Source: Gemmobacter caeni (GTDB lineage Bacteria > Pseudomonadota > Alphaproteobacteria > Rhodobacterales > Rhodobacteraceae). Taken from it: a DNA stretch of 64,000 nucleotides. Shown one piece after another: positions 42,893 to 53,462 of this stretch. Below the pieces are notes generated by a model. That model worked only from the letters and a program-made list of their open reading frames with translations. It made no database searches and was not told the origin of the DNA. The DNA lies in the NCBI RefSeq assembly GCF_003054195.1, contig NZ_QBKP01000001.1, positions 1-64,000 of the forward strand, in the 5' to 3' direction. Made by a program: the position numbers and the translations under genes. Numbering within the stretch: the first letter of the stretch is position 1; every line of letters starts with the position of its first letter.

Positions 42893-44302
42893 TCAGTCCT
42901 CGCCCTCGTCATCCTCGTCCATCTCGCCCGCGCCGCGCGCCTTGGCGCCGGTCACCACGCCAAGCGATTTCAGCTTGCGATGCAGGGCCGAGCGCTCCAT
43001 GCCGACGAAATTCGCCGTCCGGCTGATATTGCCGCCGAAACGGTTGATCTGGGTCAGCAGATATTCCTTCTCGAACAGCTCGCGCGCCTCGCGCAACGGC
43101 AGGGTGGCCAGCTGGCCCCCGATCACCAGCCGCCCGTCATCGCTGCCGCCGCTTTCCTGTCCCGGCAGCTCGCGCGCTTCGATGGGGCCGGAACCGTCAC
43201 CGAGAATCAGGATGCGCTCGATCACATTGCGCAACTGGCGCACGTTACCCGGCCAGAGCATCGTTTGCAGCATCGCCTCGGCATCCGAGGTCAGCTCGCG
43301 CTGCGGCAGGCCCTGGCTGCGGTGGAACATCTCGATGAAATGCCGGGTCAGTTCCGGGATGTCATCGCGGCGTTCCTCCAGCGAGGGCACGGCAATCGGC
43401 ACCACATTCAGCCGGTCATACAACTCCTGCCGGAAGCGCCCGGCGGCAATTTCCGCCCGCAGGTCGCGGGTGGTGGAGCTGATGACCCGCAGGTCCACGC
43501 GCACCTTGTCTTGTCCGCCCGCGCGGGTGAACTGCTGTTCCACCAGAACACGCAGGATTTTCGACTGGGTGCCCAGCGGCATGTCGGCCACTTCGTCGAA
43601 GTAGACGATGCCGCCATGCGCCTGCTCCAGAAGCCCCGGTTCGACACCGCGTTCAGGCGTCTCGCGACCGAACAGCACCTCTTCCATCCGCTCGGGTTCG
43701 ATGGTGGCCGAGGTGACGGTGATGAAGGGCGCACCGGCACGATTGGAATGGGTGTGGATATAGCGCGCCGCCAGTTCCTTGCCCGATCCGGCCGGGCCGG
43801 TCAGCATGACCCGTCCGTTCGACTTCGTCACCTTGTCCAGCTGGCCCTTCAGCGCCCGGAAGGCCACCGACCCGCCCAGCATTTCCGACGAGGTGACATC
43901 GCGGCGGCGCAATTCGCTGTTTTCGCGGCGCAGGCGCGAGGTTTCCATCGCGCGGCTGACCACGACCATCAGCTGATCAATGTTGAACGGCTTTTCAATG
44001 AAATCGTAGGCGCCCTGTTTGATGGCCGCCACCGCGATCTCGATATTGCCATGCCCCGAGATGATGACCACCGGCACATCCGGGTTGTCGCGCTTGACGG
44101 TCTTCAGAATGTCGATCCCGTCCATCCGGCTGTCCTTCAGCCAGATGTCGAGGATCATCAGCGCCGGTTGTTCGGCATTGATCTCGGCCATGCAGTCGTC
44201 GGCATTGGCCGCCAGCCTGACCTGAAACCCCTCGTCGCGCAGGATATCACCGATCAACTCGCGGATATCCCGCTCGTCGTCGACTATGAGAATGCTGCTC
44301 AT
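42893..44302 (-). CDS. ntrX: Response regulator NtrX
   Basis: The partner of the NtrY sensor kinase; controls nitrogen and redox-linked genes. The 469-residue product has a receiver domain (phospho-acceptor Asp52 in LMILDIWLKD), a AAA+ domain with LTGPAGSGKELAARYIH and YFDEVADM, and a C-terminal Fis-type HTH (NRFGGNISRTANFVGMERSALHRKLKSLG). The sigma-54 contact loop GAFTGA is absent: the position reads LFGRETPERGVEPG. It therefore probably does not act as a classical sigma-54 activator. Its ATG overlaps the ntrY stop by four bases. Confidence 0.94.
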   Translation of the reverse strand: MSSILIVDDERDIRELIGDILRDEGFQVRLAANADDCMAEINAEQPALMILDIWLKDSRMDGIDILKTVKRDNPDVPVVIISGHGNIEIAVAAIKQGAYDFIEKPFNIDQLMVVVSRAMETSRLRRENSELRRRDVTSSEMLGGSVAFRALKGQLDKVTKSNGRVMLTGPAGSGKELAARYIHTHSNRAGAPFITVTSATIEPERMEEVLFGRETPERGVEPGLLEQAHGGIVYFDEVADMPLGTQSKILRVLVEQQFTRAGGQDKVRVDLRVISSTTRDLRAEIAAGRFRQELYDRLNVVPIAVPSLEERRDDIPELTRHFIEMFHRSQGLPQRELTSDAEAMLQTMLWPGNVRQLRNVIERILILGDGSGPIEARELPGQESGGSDDGRLVIGGQLATLPLREARELFEKEYLLTQINRFGGNISRTANFVGMERSALHRKLKSLGVVTGAKARGAGEMDEDDEGED

Positions 44303-46638
44303 GCGTCCTCCTGGCCTTCCGTGGCCGTTGTTCTGCCCCGTCCGCGTGCCGGCCGCACCGCCCTTGGCAGGCGGATTTCGGCCATGGCGCCGACGTGGGA
44401 ATTGCCTTCGAACAGCGGGGCATCGGTCAGCACAAGCGCCCCGCCATGTTCCTCGATGATCTTCTTGACGATGGGCAGGCCGAGGCCCGTGCCCTTGTCG
44501 CGCGTGGTCACATAGGGCTCGAACAGCCGCGCGCGGTCGGGCGGCAGGCCGATGCCATTATCGGCGATGGTGATATGCGCTTCCTGCGCATCCACCACCA
44601 GTGCCACCCGGATTTCCGGGCGGTAGCCTTCGGGCGCGCCCTTCTCGATCAGCCCCTCGACCGCCTCGCCCGCGTTCTTGATCAGATTGGTCAGCGCCTG
44701 CCCGATCATGGTGGCATCCAGTTCCATCGGCAGCGGCGTGTCGGGCAGGTTGGCGGTCAGCGTGACATCGGGCAGCCCCATGTCCTGCAACACCACCGCA
44801 TCGCGGACCAGCTTTACCAGATCGGTTTCGCGCCGGTCCGGTTCGGGCATACGGGCGAATTTGGAAAACTCGTCCACGATCCGGCGCAGGTCATTGGTCT
44901 GCCGCACGATGACTTCGGCATACTGGTCAAGGTCGGCCGCCTGATCACCCACCAACGGGCGGAACTTGCGCTTGATGCGTTCCGCCGAAAGCTGGATCGG
45001 GGTCAGCGGGTTCTTGATCTCATGCGCGATGCGGCGGGCAACGTCGCCCCAGGCCGCCATGCGCTGCGCGCTGACAAGCTCGGTCACATCGTCGAAGGCC
45101 ACAACGAAGCCTTCCAGCTTGCCGCTGTCGTTGCGCCGCACCGCCATCCGCACCAGAAGGCTTTCCATGCGGCCATTGCGGGTCAGTCGGATCTCCTCCT
45201 GCACCGCCGCGCCGCCGCCCTGGCGCAGCCGGTCGAACAGCGCCGCAAACTCCGGCACCGCCACCGCCAGCGCCATATCCGACTGACCGTCGCGGAAATC
45301 GAGCAGCCGCTCCGCCGCGCGATTGACGAAATCCACATCGCCCTCGGCATCAAGGCCGATCACCCCGGCTGTGACGGAGGACAGCACGCTGTCGAACAGC
45401 CGCCGCCGCCGCTCCGATTGCCGGTGGCTTTCCATCAGCGCGTCGCGCTGGCCCTTCAGCTCGCGCGTCATGGTGTTGAACACCCGGCCGAGGGTGGCGA
45501 TTTCGTCGTCGCCCTCCTCCTCGATCACCTGCACGTTCAGGTCGCCCTCGCCCACACGCGCCGCAGCCGAAGCCAGCCGCCCCACCGGCCGGCTGAGCCG
45601 TTCGGCAAACCACAGCCCCAGCCAGATCGCCGCCAGAATGAGGATCAGCGCGAACCCCAGATACAGCAGCCCGAATTCGAACAGGATGCGCCCGCGCGCC
45701 TTTTCGACCTGCTGATAGAAGCGTACGGTTTCCTTGGTTTCATCCAGCAGGCTCAGCAGATTTCCATCCACCTCGCGCGAGATATAGAGGTAACGGTCGG
45801 CAAAGGCATCCAGATGCACCAGCGCGCGGAATTCGTTGTTGTTCCAATCCTGTATAACGACAACCTCACCCTTCTGCGCGCGGGCGATCTCGTCCGGTGC
45901 GGGCTTTTCGAAGTCGAACAGATAGGATTTGTCGCCGCGCGTGCGCAGTTCGCCACCGCCATCAATCAGGAAGGCCTCACGCAATCCGCGCTGCACCCGC
46001 TCCTGCGCATCGGTCAGCACCGGGCGCAGCTGGTCATCCTCCAGAAAGAAGGTCGATTGCTTCGTGACATTGATATAGGCGGCCAGTGCCTCGGCATCCT
46101 GCACCAGCGCCTCGCGGTGTTCCCGTTCATAGGCTTCGGCAGCAGCCATCGAGGCCCCGACCACACGCTGCACCCGATCCGAGAACCAGCCCTCCAGCCC
46201 GACATTCACCGTCAGCACGGCGAAGACCGCCACCAGAACCGTAGGGATCAGCGCCACCAGTGCAAAGACCCCGGTCAGTCTGAGATGCAGTGCCGATCCG
46301 GCGGATTGCCTGCGGCGATCCGCGATCATGCGGATCACCCGCGCCAGAACGAGGGCGGCAACGACCAGTGCGTAAACAAAATCCGCCAGCAGGATGACCC
46401 GCAGGCTGGACGAGCTGGCGCCATCGTTCATCGGCCCAAGGACCAGCAGGGTCGCAATCACCAGCACCGGGGCCAGCACAACCAGACCAAGGGTCATGGC
46501 CGTCTGCACCCGCCGCTGTCGCCGCAACCGGGAAAGCCGGATCATCCAGCCGCTGTTCGCCGCAGCGCGCACTCTTGCCCCCAATCCGTCCGGGGCCCTG
46601 TGTCCCCGCAGCCATATCTTGCGGCGTGAGTCGGGCAA
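44299..46638 (-). CDS. ntrY: Membrane sensor histidine kinase NtrY
   Basis: A 779-residue inner-membrane kinase. Two N-terminal helices lie near residues 49-70 and 85-105, and further helices at about 125-150 and 320-345 bracket a periplasmic sensor. Then come a HAMP region (RPVGRLASAAARVGEGDLNV), a PAS domain and the HisKA site [20 protein letters not shown]. The ATPase part has NLIKNAGEAVEG, DNGIGLPPD and GTGLGLPIVKKIIEEHGG. The order matches the NtrY family. It overlaps ntrX downstream and lies 30 bases after ntrC. Confidence 0.95.
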   Translation of the reverse strand: MPDSRRKIWLRGHRAPDGLGARVRAAANSGWMIRLSRLRRQRRVQTAMTLGLVVLAPVLVIATLLVLGPMNDGASSSSLRVILLADFVYALVVAALVLARVIRMIADRRRQSAGSALHLRLTGVFALVALIPTVLVAVFAVLTVNVGLEGWFSDRVQRVVGASMAAAEAYEREHREALVQDAEALAAYINVTKQSTFFLEDDQLRPVLTDAQERVQRGLREAFLIDGGGELRTRGDKSYLFDFEKPAPDEIARAQKGEVVVIQDWNNNEFRALVHLDAFADRYLYISREVDGNLLSLLDETKETVRFYQQVEKARGRILFEFGLLYLGFALILILAAIWLGLWFAERLSRPVGRLASAAARVGEGDLNVQVIEEEGDDEIATLGRVFNTMTRELKGQRDALMESHRQSERRRRLFDSVLSSVTAGVIGLDAEGDVDFVNRAAERLLDFRDGQSDMALAVAVPEFAALFDRLRQGGGAAVQEEIRLTRNGRMESLLVRMAVRRNDSGKLEGFVVAFDDVTELVSAQRMAAWGDVARRIAHEIKNPLTPIQLSAERIKRKFRPLVGDQAADLDQYAEVIVRQTNDLRRIVDEFSKFARMPEPDRRETDLVKLVRDAVVLQDMGLPDVTLTANLPDTPLPMELDATMIGQALTNLIKNAGEAVEGLIEKGAPEGYRPEIRVALVVDAQEAHITIADNGIGLPPDRARLFEPYVTTRDKGTGLGLPIVKKIIEEHGGALVLTDAPLFEGNSHVGAMAEIRLPRAVRPARGRGRTTATEGQEDA

Positions 46639-46668
46639 AACCCGAAAGACACGCCATATGTTGCGGTT

Positions 46669-48033
46669 TTACATCAGTTTGCGGCGGCGTGTCACGCGAA
46701 TATCCAGCTCGGTGATCTTCTTGCGCAAGGTATTGCGATTGATCCCAAGCAGATCGGCACATTTCGCCTGATTGCCCCCCGTGGCATCCAGCGCAATCTC
46801 GATCAGGGGCGCCTCAACCTCGCGCAGGATCCGGCCATAAACACCGGGCGGTGGCAGTTGCCCGCCGTGCAGATCGAAGTAGCGCTTCAGATGCCGCGCG
46901 ACCGAAGCGGACAGTTTGTCGCTTTCGCCGATGCCCTTCATCGGTTCGGGCAGCGGCAGGCTGCCGATGGCCGATTCGACCTCGACGCGGCTGATCTCGG
47001 GTTCCGAGGAGGTCACCATCAGCCGCTTCAGCGTGTTTTCCAGCTGGCGCACATTGCCCGGCCAGCTATAGGCCCGCACCAGTTCGCGGGCCTCCGGCGA
47101 AAGCCGCCGCACCGCGCCGAAGTCACGCTCGCCCCGCGCAAGGAAATGCTCGGCCAGAAGCGGGATGTCATCCACCCGCTCCCGCAGGCTCGGCACATGC
47201 AGCGTCACGCCGCCCAGACGGTAGAACAGATCCTGCCGGAAGGCGCCCGCCTCCATCCGGCCCGCAAGATCGGCCTGCGAGGTTGCCATGATGCGCGGCG
47301 CATTGTCGCCCAGCATGTCGAGCATGCGGACGATGCGCGCCTGGGCCTCGTCATCCAGATCTGCCACCTCGTCGAACACAAGGCTGCCACCGCGCGCCCT
47401 GGACAAAAGCGTCGCAGGCCCTTCCAGCCCTTGCAGATCTGCGGCCTGCGCCACCACGAAGGGCATGGTGCGCCGGTCTGAAAAATCGTGGATCGCACGC
47501 GCGATGAGGCTTTTGCCAGTGCCGCTTTCCCCGGTGATCAGCACCGCCAGATCGGTGTTCATCACCCGCGCGACCAGCCGGTACAGCGCCTGCATGGCCG
47601 GCGTCCGCCCCACCAGCGGCAGGTCGTCGGCGGAATCGCGCGGCGCACTTGCCTGCTTGGCCGGGCGGCGCTTCACATCCAGCGCGCGGGCCGACCGCTT
47701 CATCAGATCGGGCAGATCAAAGGGTTTGGGCAGATAGTCGAACGCCTCGGCCTCGGCGGCCTGAATTGCCGTCATGATGGTGTTCTGAGCCGAAATCACG
47801 ATAACCGGCAAACCGGGCCGCATCCGCCCGATCTTCGGCAGCGCCTCAAGCCCGTTGCCATCGGGCATGATGACGTCCGAAATCACCAGATCGCCCTTCC
47901 CCTCTTCGACCCAGCGCATCAGCGTCACCAGCGAGGAGGTCGCATGCACCTTGCACCCCGCGCGGGTCAGTGCCTGGGTCAGCACCGTGCGGATCGTGCG
48001 ATCATCGTCGGCAACCAGAACCGTACCATCCAT
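46669..48033 (-). CDS. ntrC: Nitrogen regulator NtrC (rhodobacterial type)
   Basis: A response regulator that turns on nitrogen-assimilation genes when phosphorylated by NtrB. The 454-residue product has a receiver domain (Asp53 in [12 protein letters not shown]), a AAA+ domain with [18 protein letters not shown] and [12 protein letters not shown], and a C-terminal Fis HTH ([20 protein letters not shown]). The GAFTGA loop is missing. This matches Rhodobacter capsulatus NtrC, known to activate the housekeeping RNA polymerase instead of the sigma-54 form. Its ATG overlaps the ntrB stop by one base. Confidence 0.95.
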   Translation of the reverse strand: MDGTVLVADDDRTIRTVLTQALTRAGCKVHATSSLVTLMRWVEEGKGDLVISDVIMPDGNGLEALPKIGRMRPGLPVIVISAQNTIMTAIQAAEAEAFDYLPKPFDLPDLMKRSARALDVKRRPAKQASAPRDSADDLPLVGRTPAMQALYRLVARVMNTDLAVLITGESGTGKSLIARAIHDFSDRRTMPFVVAQAADLQGLEGPATLLSRARGGSLVFDEVADLDDEAQARIVRMLDMLGDNAPRIMATSQADLAGRMEAGAFRQDLFYRLGGVTLHVPSLRERVDDIPLLAEHFLARGERDFGAVRRLSPEARELVRAYSWPGNVRQLENTLKRLMVTSSEPEISRVEVESAIGSLPLPEPMKGIGESDKLSASVARHLKRYFDLHGGQLPPPGVYGRILREVEAPLIEIALDATGGNQAKCADLLGINRNTLRKKITELDIRVTRRRKLM

Positions 48034-49136
48034 CAGCCAGCTTCCTTCTTCTGCAAGTCACGCGGCGCCACGGGCAGCGACACGCGGAATACGGTGCGGC
48101 CGGGGACGGAATCGACCCCGATCCAGCCTTCATGTTCGGTCACGATCTTCGACACCAGCGCGAGGCCCAGCCCCGTGCCGTTTTCCTTGCCCGAGACGAA
48201 GGGCTCGAAGATCTCGGCGGCGATGCCGGGCGGCAGGCCGGGGCCATCGTCGATGATTTCCACCTGAAGCGGCAGCGCCTTGCCGGTGCCATCCCGGCGG
48301 CGCAGGCGCAGCGACAGGTCATAGCGGGTGCGCAGCGTGATCGTGCCCCCCTGCGGCCCCGCCGCCTCGGCCGCGTTCTTGATGAGGTTGAGGAACACCT
48401 GCATCAACTGGTCGGGGTCGGCATGGGTCGGCGGCAGCGAGGGGTCGTATTCCTCGACAAAGCGCATCTTGGCGGCAAACCCCATCATCGCCGACTTGCG
48501 CGCCCGGTCCAGCGCGTCGTGGATGTTGACCACACGGCGATCCGGCGGACGGACATTGCCGAACTGCTCCACCTGTTCCAGCAGCTTCACGATGCGGCGG
48601 GTTTCCTCGACAATCAGATCGGTCAGTTCGCGGTCCTCTGCCGAGAGGCCCATGGACAGAAGCTGCGCCGCCCCGGCAATGCCTGCCAGCGGGTTCTTGA
48701 TTTCATGCGCCAGCATCTCGGCCATGCCGATCGCCGATTTTGCCGCTGTCTTGGCCGCCCCTGCCCGGCCCAGCCGGTCGGCAATCTCGCGTGGGGAAAT
48801 CAGCAGCATCAGCACATCGGGGTTGTCGGCCATCGGCGCGATCTGCACCGTGCATTGCACTGGCGGACGCTCGCCCGTCGTCACATCGACATCATTGATG
48901 AACAGTGCCGACTGGTTGGCACGGGCCCGCGCGAAAGCCTCGTCCATTTCGGCGTCGATATGAATGCGGTCAAAGACCGGCTGGCCCTTCAGGCTGCGGG
49001 CCGAGGCATTGAGAAACAGCTCAGCCGCCGGGTTGGTTTCCAGAATGCCGCTCTTTTCGTCGACCAGCAGCGCCGGAATCGGCATCGAGGCCCAGACGAC
49101 ACCCGGAACCGGATAGGGCTGCCGGTATCCTTTCAT
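48033..49136 (-). CDS. ntrB: Nitrogen sensor kinase NtrB
   Basis: A cytosolic histidine kinase/phosphatase controlled by PII proteins. The 367-residue product has an N-terminal PAS domain ([21 protein letters not shown]), the phospho-acceptor His144 in [20 protein letters not shown], and ATPase motifs [20 protein letters not shown] and [16 protein letters not shown]. No membrane segments are present, as expected. The ATG overlaps the dusB stop by four bases, so translation is coupled in the dusB-ntrB-ntrC-ntrY-ntrX operon. Confidence 0.95.
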   Translation of the reverse strand: MKGYRQPYPVPGVVWASMPIPALLVDEKSGILETNPAAELFLNASARSLKGQPVFDRIHIDAEMDEAFARARANQSALFINDVDVTTGERPPVQCTVQIAPMADNPDVLMLLISPREIADRLGRAGAAKTAAKSAIGMAEMLAHEIKNPLAGIAGAAQLLSMGLSAEDRELTDLIVEETRRIVKLLEQVEQFGNVRPPDRRVVNIHDALDRARKSAMMGFAAKMRFVEEYDPSLPPTHADPDQLMQVFLNLIKNAAEAAGPQGGTITLRTRYDLSLRLRRRDGTGKALPLQVEIIDDGPGLPPGIAAEIFEPFVSGKENGTGLGLALVSKIVTEHEGWIGVDSVPGRTVFRVSLPVAPRDLQKKEAG

Positions 49137-50113
49137 GCCGCCGCCCTTTCCTGCTGCCGGAAGGTCTCGCGCAGAGCGCGCGAAACCTGCGCAGGCACTT
49201 CGCCGGTGATGATCGGCCCTCGCGCGGCCTCAAGCCCCGCCACCTCCAGATACCAGCCCAGATGTTTGCGCGCGATGCGCAGCCCGAGGTCGACGCCATA
49301 GAAGGCCAGCATCGCCTCGTAATGCCCGATCACCAGATCGGCCAGGGCATCGCCCTGCGGCACCTGCGGCAGCGGTTTGCCATAAAGCGCCGCCGCCACC
49401 TGCGCCAGCAGCCAGGGTCGCCCCTGCGCGCCACGCCCGATCATCACCCCATCGGCGCCGGACTGCCGCAGTGCCTCGGTCGCCGCTTCGGCATCCACGA
49501 TGTCGCCATTGGCGATCAGCGGCACGCTCACCACCTGTTTTACCGCGCGGATCGCCGCCCAGTCGGCCTGACCCTTGTAGAACTGGCAGCGCGTGCGGCC
49601 GTGGATGGTGACCATGCGCACGCCTGCGGCTTCGGCCCGCCGGGCAAGTTCCGGCGCATTCATCAGATCATCGTCCCAGCCCAGCCGGGTCTTGAGCGTC
49701 ACCGGAACCTGCACCGCGCCCACCACCGCCTCGATCAGCCGCAGCGCATGGTCCAGATCCTTCATCAGCGCCGAACCGGAATAGCCGTTCGTCACCTTCT
49801 TCGCCGGGCAACCCATGTTGATGTCAATCACGCGGGCGCCCTGTCCCTCGACATAGCGCGCGGCTTCGGCCATCCACCATGGATCACGCCCCGCAAGCTG
49901 CACCGAGGTCGCGGCCTCGCCAAAGCCCAGCTCCGCCCGCGCGCGGGCCAGCGGGCGGGCCTGCACGACCTCCTGGCTCGCGACCATCTCGCTTACGACC
50001 AGCCCTGCGCCGAACGAACCGACCAGCCGGCGGAACGGCAGATCGGTAATCCCGGCTAGCGGTGCCAGCAGCACCGGAGGGTCAAGCTGGATGTCGGCCA
50101 ATTGCAGAGGCAC
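49133..50113 (-). CDS. dusB: tRNA-dihydrouridine synthase DusB (NifR3)
   Basis: A flavin enzyme that reduces uridine to dihydrouridine in tRNA D-loops; first gene of the ntr operon, historically nifR3. The 326-residue product has the FMN barrel start [16 protein letters not shown], the active-site Cys102 in [39 protein letters not shown] and [10 protein letters not shown]. The GTG at 50113 was chosen because AAGGA lies upstream and [11 protein letters not shown] is a typical N-terminus; an extension to 50212 has no homology. Its promoter should lie in 50114-50311, shared with the divergent ispDF. Confidence 0.93.
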   Translation of the reverse strand: MPLQLADIQLDPPVLLAPLAGITDLPFRRLVGSFGAGLVVSEMVASQEVVQARPLARARAELGFGEAATSVQLAGRDPWWMAEAARYVEGQGARVIDINMGCPAKKVTNGYSGSALMKDLDHALRLIEAVVGAVQVPVTLKTRLGWDDDLMNAPELARRAEAAGVRMVTIHGRTRCQFYKGQADWAAIRAVKQVVSVPLIANGDIVDAEAATEALRQSGADGVMIGRGAQGRPWLLAQVAAALYGKPLPQVPQGDALADLVIGHYEAMLAFYGVDLGLRIARKHLGWYLEVAGLEAARGPIITGEVPAQVSRALRETFRQQERAAA

Positions 50114-50311
50114 CTTGGGCGTTCCTTGTCTGTTAATTCGGCAGCTACCCCTGCCACGGGCGGGTGACAACGGCAAGACGCCGCAAATCTGTGCGGAAAA
50201 CCGACATCGCACAAATTATAGGCAATTATTAGCCCCGCTGCCACCGCATTGTCAGCACGCGGGCCTTGGCCTATGCAATGCGGCATAGACGTCAGGCCAA
50301 GGGAGACCCGC

Positions 50312-51436
50312 ATGACGACAGCCGCCATCATCGTCGCCGCAGGGCGCGGCCGCCGCGCGGGGGGCGAGATTCCAAAGCAATGGCAAAGCCTTGCCGGGCG
50401 TCCTGTGCTGGCCCATACGCTCGATGCCTTTGCCGGGCTGCGCCGGGTGCTGGTGATCCGTCCCGGGGATCGCGCGAGGGCCGAGGCTTTGGGCAGCGAC
50501 GCCCTGCTGGTGGACGGCGCCGATACCCGAGCCGGATCGGTGCGCAACGCGCTGGAGGCTCTGGCGGGCAGCGATGTGACCCGCGTGCTGATCCACGATG
50601 GCGCACGCCCACTGGTTTCACCTGCTCTGATCGCCCGGATCGCCGCGGCGCTGGATCATGGCCCTGCCGCCGCCCCGGCGCTTGCCGTCACCGATGCGCT
50701 GTGGCGTGGCGAGGCCGGCGTGGTCAGCGGAACGCAGTCGCGCGAGGGGTTGTGGCGCGCGCAGACGCCACAGGGCTTTCGGCTGGCGGAAATCCTTGCC
50801 GCCCATCGCGCCCATCCCGGCGAGGCCGCCGATGATGTGGAGGTTGCGCGTGCAGCCGGTCTGCCGGTTGCCATCGTGCCCGGCGAAGAGGACAATATCA
50901 AACTTACCTTCCCCGGCGATTTCGCGCGGGCGGAGGCCATTCTGAAAGGGCGCGGCATGGAGATACGGCTGGGCAACGGTTTTGACGTTCACGCTTTCAC
51001 CGAGGGCGATCACGTCTGGCTGTGCGGGGTAAAGGTGCCGCATGACAAGGCGCTGCTGGGCCATTCCGACGCCGATGTCGGGATGCACGCGCTGACCGAT
51101 GCGATTTACGGCGCACTGGCGCAGGGCGATATCGGGCGGCATTTCCCCCCGTCGGACCCGCAATGGAAAGGCGCCGAAAGCCATATCTTCCTGAGACATG
51201 CCATTGAAATGACGCGCGAAATGGGATTTACACTGTCCAACTGCGACGTGACCCTGATCTGCGAACGCCCCAAGGTTGGCCCGCATGCCGAAGCGATGCG
51301 TCGCGCGCTGGCTGCGATCATGGGGGTTGAGATTCACCGCGTCAGCGTCAAGGCGACCACCTCTGAACGGCTGGGTTTCACCGGCCGCCAGGAAGGTATC
51401 GCCGCCATCGCCACAGCCACGCTGGTGCAGCAATGA
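50312..51436 (+). CDS. ispDF: Bifunctional IspD/IspF, MEP isoprenoid pathway
   Basis: Carries both MEP cytidylyltransferase and 2-C-methyl-D-erythritol 2,4-cyclodiphosphate synthase. The 374-residue product splits into IspD (residues 1-215: [37 protein letters not shown]) and IspF (216-374: [14 protein letters not shown] with metal-binding Asp/His, [29 protein letters not shown]). Fused ispDF is common in alphaproteobacteria. The ATG at 50312 follows GGGAGA. The stop overlaps the pgpA ATG by four bases. Confidence 0.96.
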   Translation: MTTAAIIVAAGRGRRAGGEIPKQWQSLAGRPVLAHTLDAFAGLRRVLVIRPGDRARAEALGSDALLVDGADTRAGSVRNALEALAGSDVTRVLIHDGARPLVSPALIARIAAALDHGPAAAPALAVTDALWRGEAGVVSGTQSREGLWRAQTPQGFRLAEILAAHRAHPGEAADDVEVARAAGLPVAIVPGEEDNIKLTFPGDFARAEAILKGRGMEIRLGNGFDVHAFTEGDHVWLCGVKVPHDKALLGHSDADVGMHALTDAIYGALAQGDIGRHFPPSDPQWKGAESHIFLRHAIEMTREMGFTLSNCDVTLICERPKVGPHAEAMRRALAAIMGVEIHRVSVKATTSERLGFTGRQEGIAAIATATLVQQ

Positions 51437-51930
51437 TCCGGGTTCTGAATACCTTCTTCGGTCTTGGGCTGTTGCGCCCCGCGCCGGGCACCTGGGGCTC
51501 GGCCGGGGCCATCGTTCTGGGCGTTGCCATCGACCGATACCTTGGCTTCCCCGCATTGGTTCTGGCCACGATTCTGGTGACTTGTCTTGGTTTCCTCACC
51601 TGTCGCGCGGCGCTTGCCGACCGACCGGGCGAAGACCCGTCCGAGATCGTCATCGACGAGGTGGCAGGACAATGGCTCGCCCTCCTGTTCCCCGCCTTCG
51701 CCTTCTGGCAGCGCGGGCTGGAGGATTGGGCCGTGACAGCCTATCCCGGCTGGGTCGCGGCCTTCCTGTTCTTCCGCCTGTTCGACATCTGGAAGCCCTG
51801 GCTCGTCGGCCGGGCCGACCGGCGCGACGACTGGAAAGGCGTGATGCTGGATGACCTTTGGGCGGGGCTCTTCGCCGGCATCGCAGTCATCATTGCGGCG
51901 GGAATCGCCCACGGAGTGATCATGCGATGA
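51433..51930 (+). CDS. pgpA: Phosphatidylglycerophosphatase A
   Basis: An inner-membrane phosphatase that turns phosphatidylglycerol phosphate into phosphatidylglycerol. The 165-residue product has [20 protein letters not shown], the metal-site signature [26 protein letters not shown] and [12 protein letters not shown], with three to four membrane helices. Length is normal. It is coupled by overlap to ispDF upstream and to cinA downstream. Confidence 0.94.
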   Translation: MIRVLNTFFGLGLLRPAPGTWGSAGAIVLGVAIDRYLGFPALVLATILVTCLGFLTCRAALADRPGEDPSEIVIDEVAGQWLALLFPAFAFWQRGLEDWAVTAYPGWVAAFLFFRLFDIWKPWLVGRADRRDDWKGVMLDDLWAGLFAGIAVIIAAGIAHGVIMR

Positions 51931-52409
51931 ACGTTTCAGATCTTCTTGATCTTGCACGGAAATCCGGTGCGATCCTCGCAACTGCGGAAAGCTGCACAGG
52001 CGGCATGATCGCAGTGGCTCTGACCGATATCGCCGGGTCATCCGATGTGTTCGACCGGGGTTTCGTGACCTATTCCAATGCCGCCAAGCAGGATATGCTG
52101 GGTGTCCGCGCCGAGACGCTCGCCGCCCATGGCGCAGTGTCAGAGGAGGTCGCGCGCGAGATGGCTGATGGCGCCCGCGCGCATTCCCGTGCCACGCTGG
52201 CCGTCTCGGTCACCGGCATCGCCGGACCGGGCGGATCAGAGTTCAAGCCGGAAGGTCGCGTCTGTTTCGGTCTGTCGCAGGAAGGCCGAGCAACCCTTTC
52301 CGAAACCGTGGAATTTGGTCCGCGTGGCCGGGCGGCGGTGCGCGCGGCCACGCGGGATCATGCGCTGGCGCTAATCGCGGCGGCCCTCGCCGATCCGCCC
52401 GTCGTTTGA
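51927..52409 (+). CDS. CinA C-terminal-type nicotinamide-nucleotide amidase
   Basis: A predicted NMN deamidase (PncC-type) that converts NMN to nicotinate mononucleotide in pyridine-nucleotide recycling. The 160-residue protein is the standalone C-terminal domain of CinA. It shows the TAESCTGGMIAVALTD signature (Ser22), ITYSNAAK-type RGFVTYSNAAKQDML and VSVTGIAGPGG. The ATG at 51927 overlaps the pgpA stop. The last 39 bases overlap the convergent AI-2E-type gene. Confidence 0.92.
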   Translation: MNVSDLLDLARKSGAILATAESCTGGMIAVALTDIAGSSDVFDRGFVTYSNAAKQDMLGVRAETLAAHGAVSEEVAREMADGARAHSRATLAVSVTGIAGPGGSEFKPEGRVCFGLSQEGRATLSETVEFGPRGRAAVRAATRDHALALIAAALADPPVV

Positions 52410-53453
52410 CAGCAGGATCGCGGCCGGACGGGTGAAGGGAATCGCGCCCAGAACCGCAAGGATGATCACCGTCATCGGCACAGCGAGCACTGCGCCCGGC
52501 AGACCCCAGAGCGAATACCAGGATGCAAGGCTGACCAGCACCATCATCGGGCTGAGGTTGATGCGGCGTCCCATCACATGCGGCTCAATCAGCGAGCCGA
52601 TGATGAATTGCAGCGCCGACAGGATCGCCATGGTCAGGAAGGCATGCTTCAGATCGCCGGTCTGCGCCAGCGCCATCAGCGAGGGCGCCACCACCCCGGC
52701 GGCGGACCCCAGATAGGGCGTGTAGTTCAAGACCCCGATATAGATGGCCCAGAAGCCCGCCAGCTCGATCCCCATGATCTTCAGCCCGAAATAGGACAGT
52801 GCGCCGAGGATGATGTTGATGACGGTCTTGACCGCCAGAAAGCCGCCGATCCGGCTGTTGATATCGGTCGACAGCGCGATGAGCTGCGCGGCCCGGTCGC
52901 CCTGCGGATAGGCCATGTGCAGCTTCTTCACGAAGCCGGTGTATTCCAGCATCAGGAACGAGGTATAAAGCAGGATCAGCACGATCAGCCCGCCAAGGCT
53001 ACCCAGGGCGCCCAGCGACTGCCGGGCCACGCCCTGAAGGTCGACATTGCTGGTGACAATCTTGCTCAGCCCGCCGGGAATGTGCTTGTCGATCTCGAAC
53101 CGCGCATCAAGTTCGGCCACCAGACCGAGGATATTGCTGGAATAGGCCGGAAGGCGCTGCACCAGAACCTCGCCATTCGAGCGCAGCGTCGCCACCAGCA
53201 GGAAGATCGCCACCACGAACAGTGCGAGCACCGCGCCATGTCGCAGGATCAGCGGCAGACGACGCAGGCCCGGCACCCGGCTCATCCAGTCCACCACCGT
53301 CCAGAGCACGAAAGCCACCACCGTGGCAAAGGCCAGCGGCACCAGTACGCCCTGCGCGATGTAAAGCATCCAGACGACAAGCGCGAACAGCCCCACCGCC
53401 GCAAATGCCGTGATCACGGCCAGTGGCCGCGTCTCGATGCGTTTGGTCATCAT
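52371..53453 (-). CDS. AI-2E-family (PerM-type) transporter
   Basis: An inner-membrane permease of the AI-2 exporter superfamily, 360 residues with seven to eight membrane segments. It has the typical SLIEPHVMGRRINLSPMMVLVSL C-terminal signature, LGSAAGVVAPSLMAL and a large soluble segment after the second helix. Despite the family name, most members have unproven substrates. The start is ATG 53453, with a second ATG next to it. It is followed on the same strand by nothing close, because cinA converges and overlaps it. Confidence 0.87.
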   Translation of the reverse strand: MMTKRIETRPLAVITAFAAVGLFALVVWMLYIAQGVLVPLAFATVVAFVLWTVVDWMSRVPGLRRLPLILRHGAVLALFVVAIFLLVATLRSNGEVLVQRLPAYSSNILGLVAELDARFEIDKHIPGGLSKIVTSNVDLQGVARQSLGALGSLGGLIVLILLYTSFLMLEYTGFVKKLHMAYPQGDRAAQLIALSTDINSRIGGFLAVKTVINIILGALSYFGLKIMGIELAGFWAIYIGVLNYTPYLGSAAGVVAPSLMALAQTGDLKHAFLTMAILSALQFIIGSLIEPHVMGRRINLSPMMVLVSLASWYSLWGLPGAVLAVPMTVIILAVLGAIPFTRPAAILLSNDGRIGEGRRD

Positions 53454-53462
53454 TCCTCCCGT

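Noticed and set aside
44395-46629. 744-codon plus-strand frame
   Set aside because: Antisense to ntrY and without any domain. NtrY motifs on the minus strand are unambiguous.
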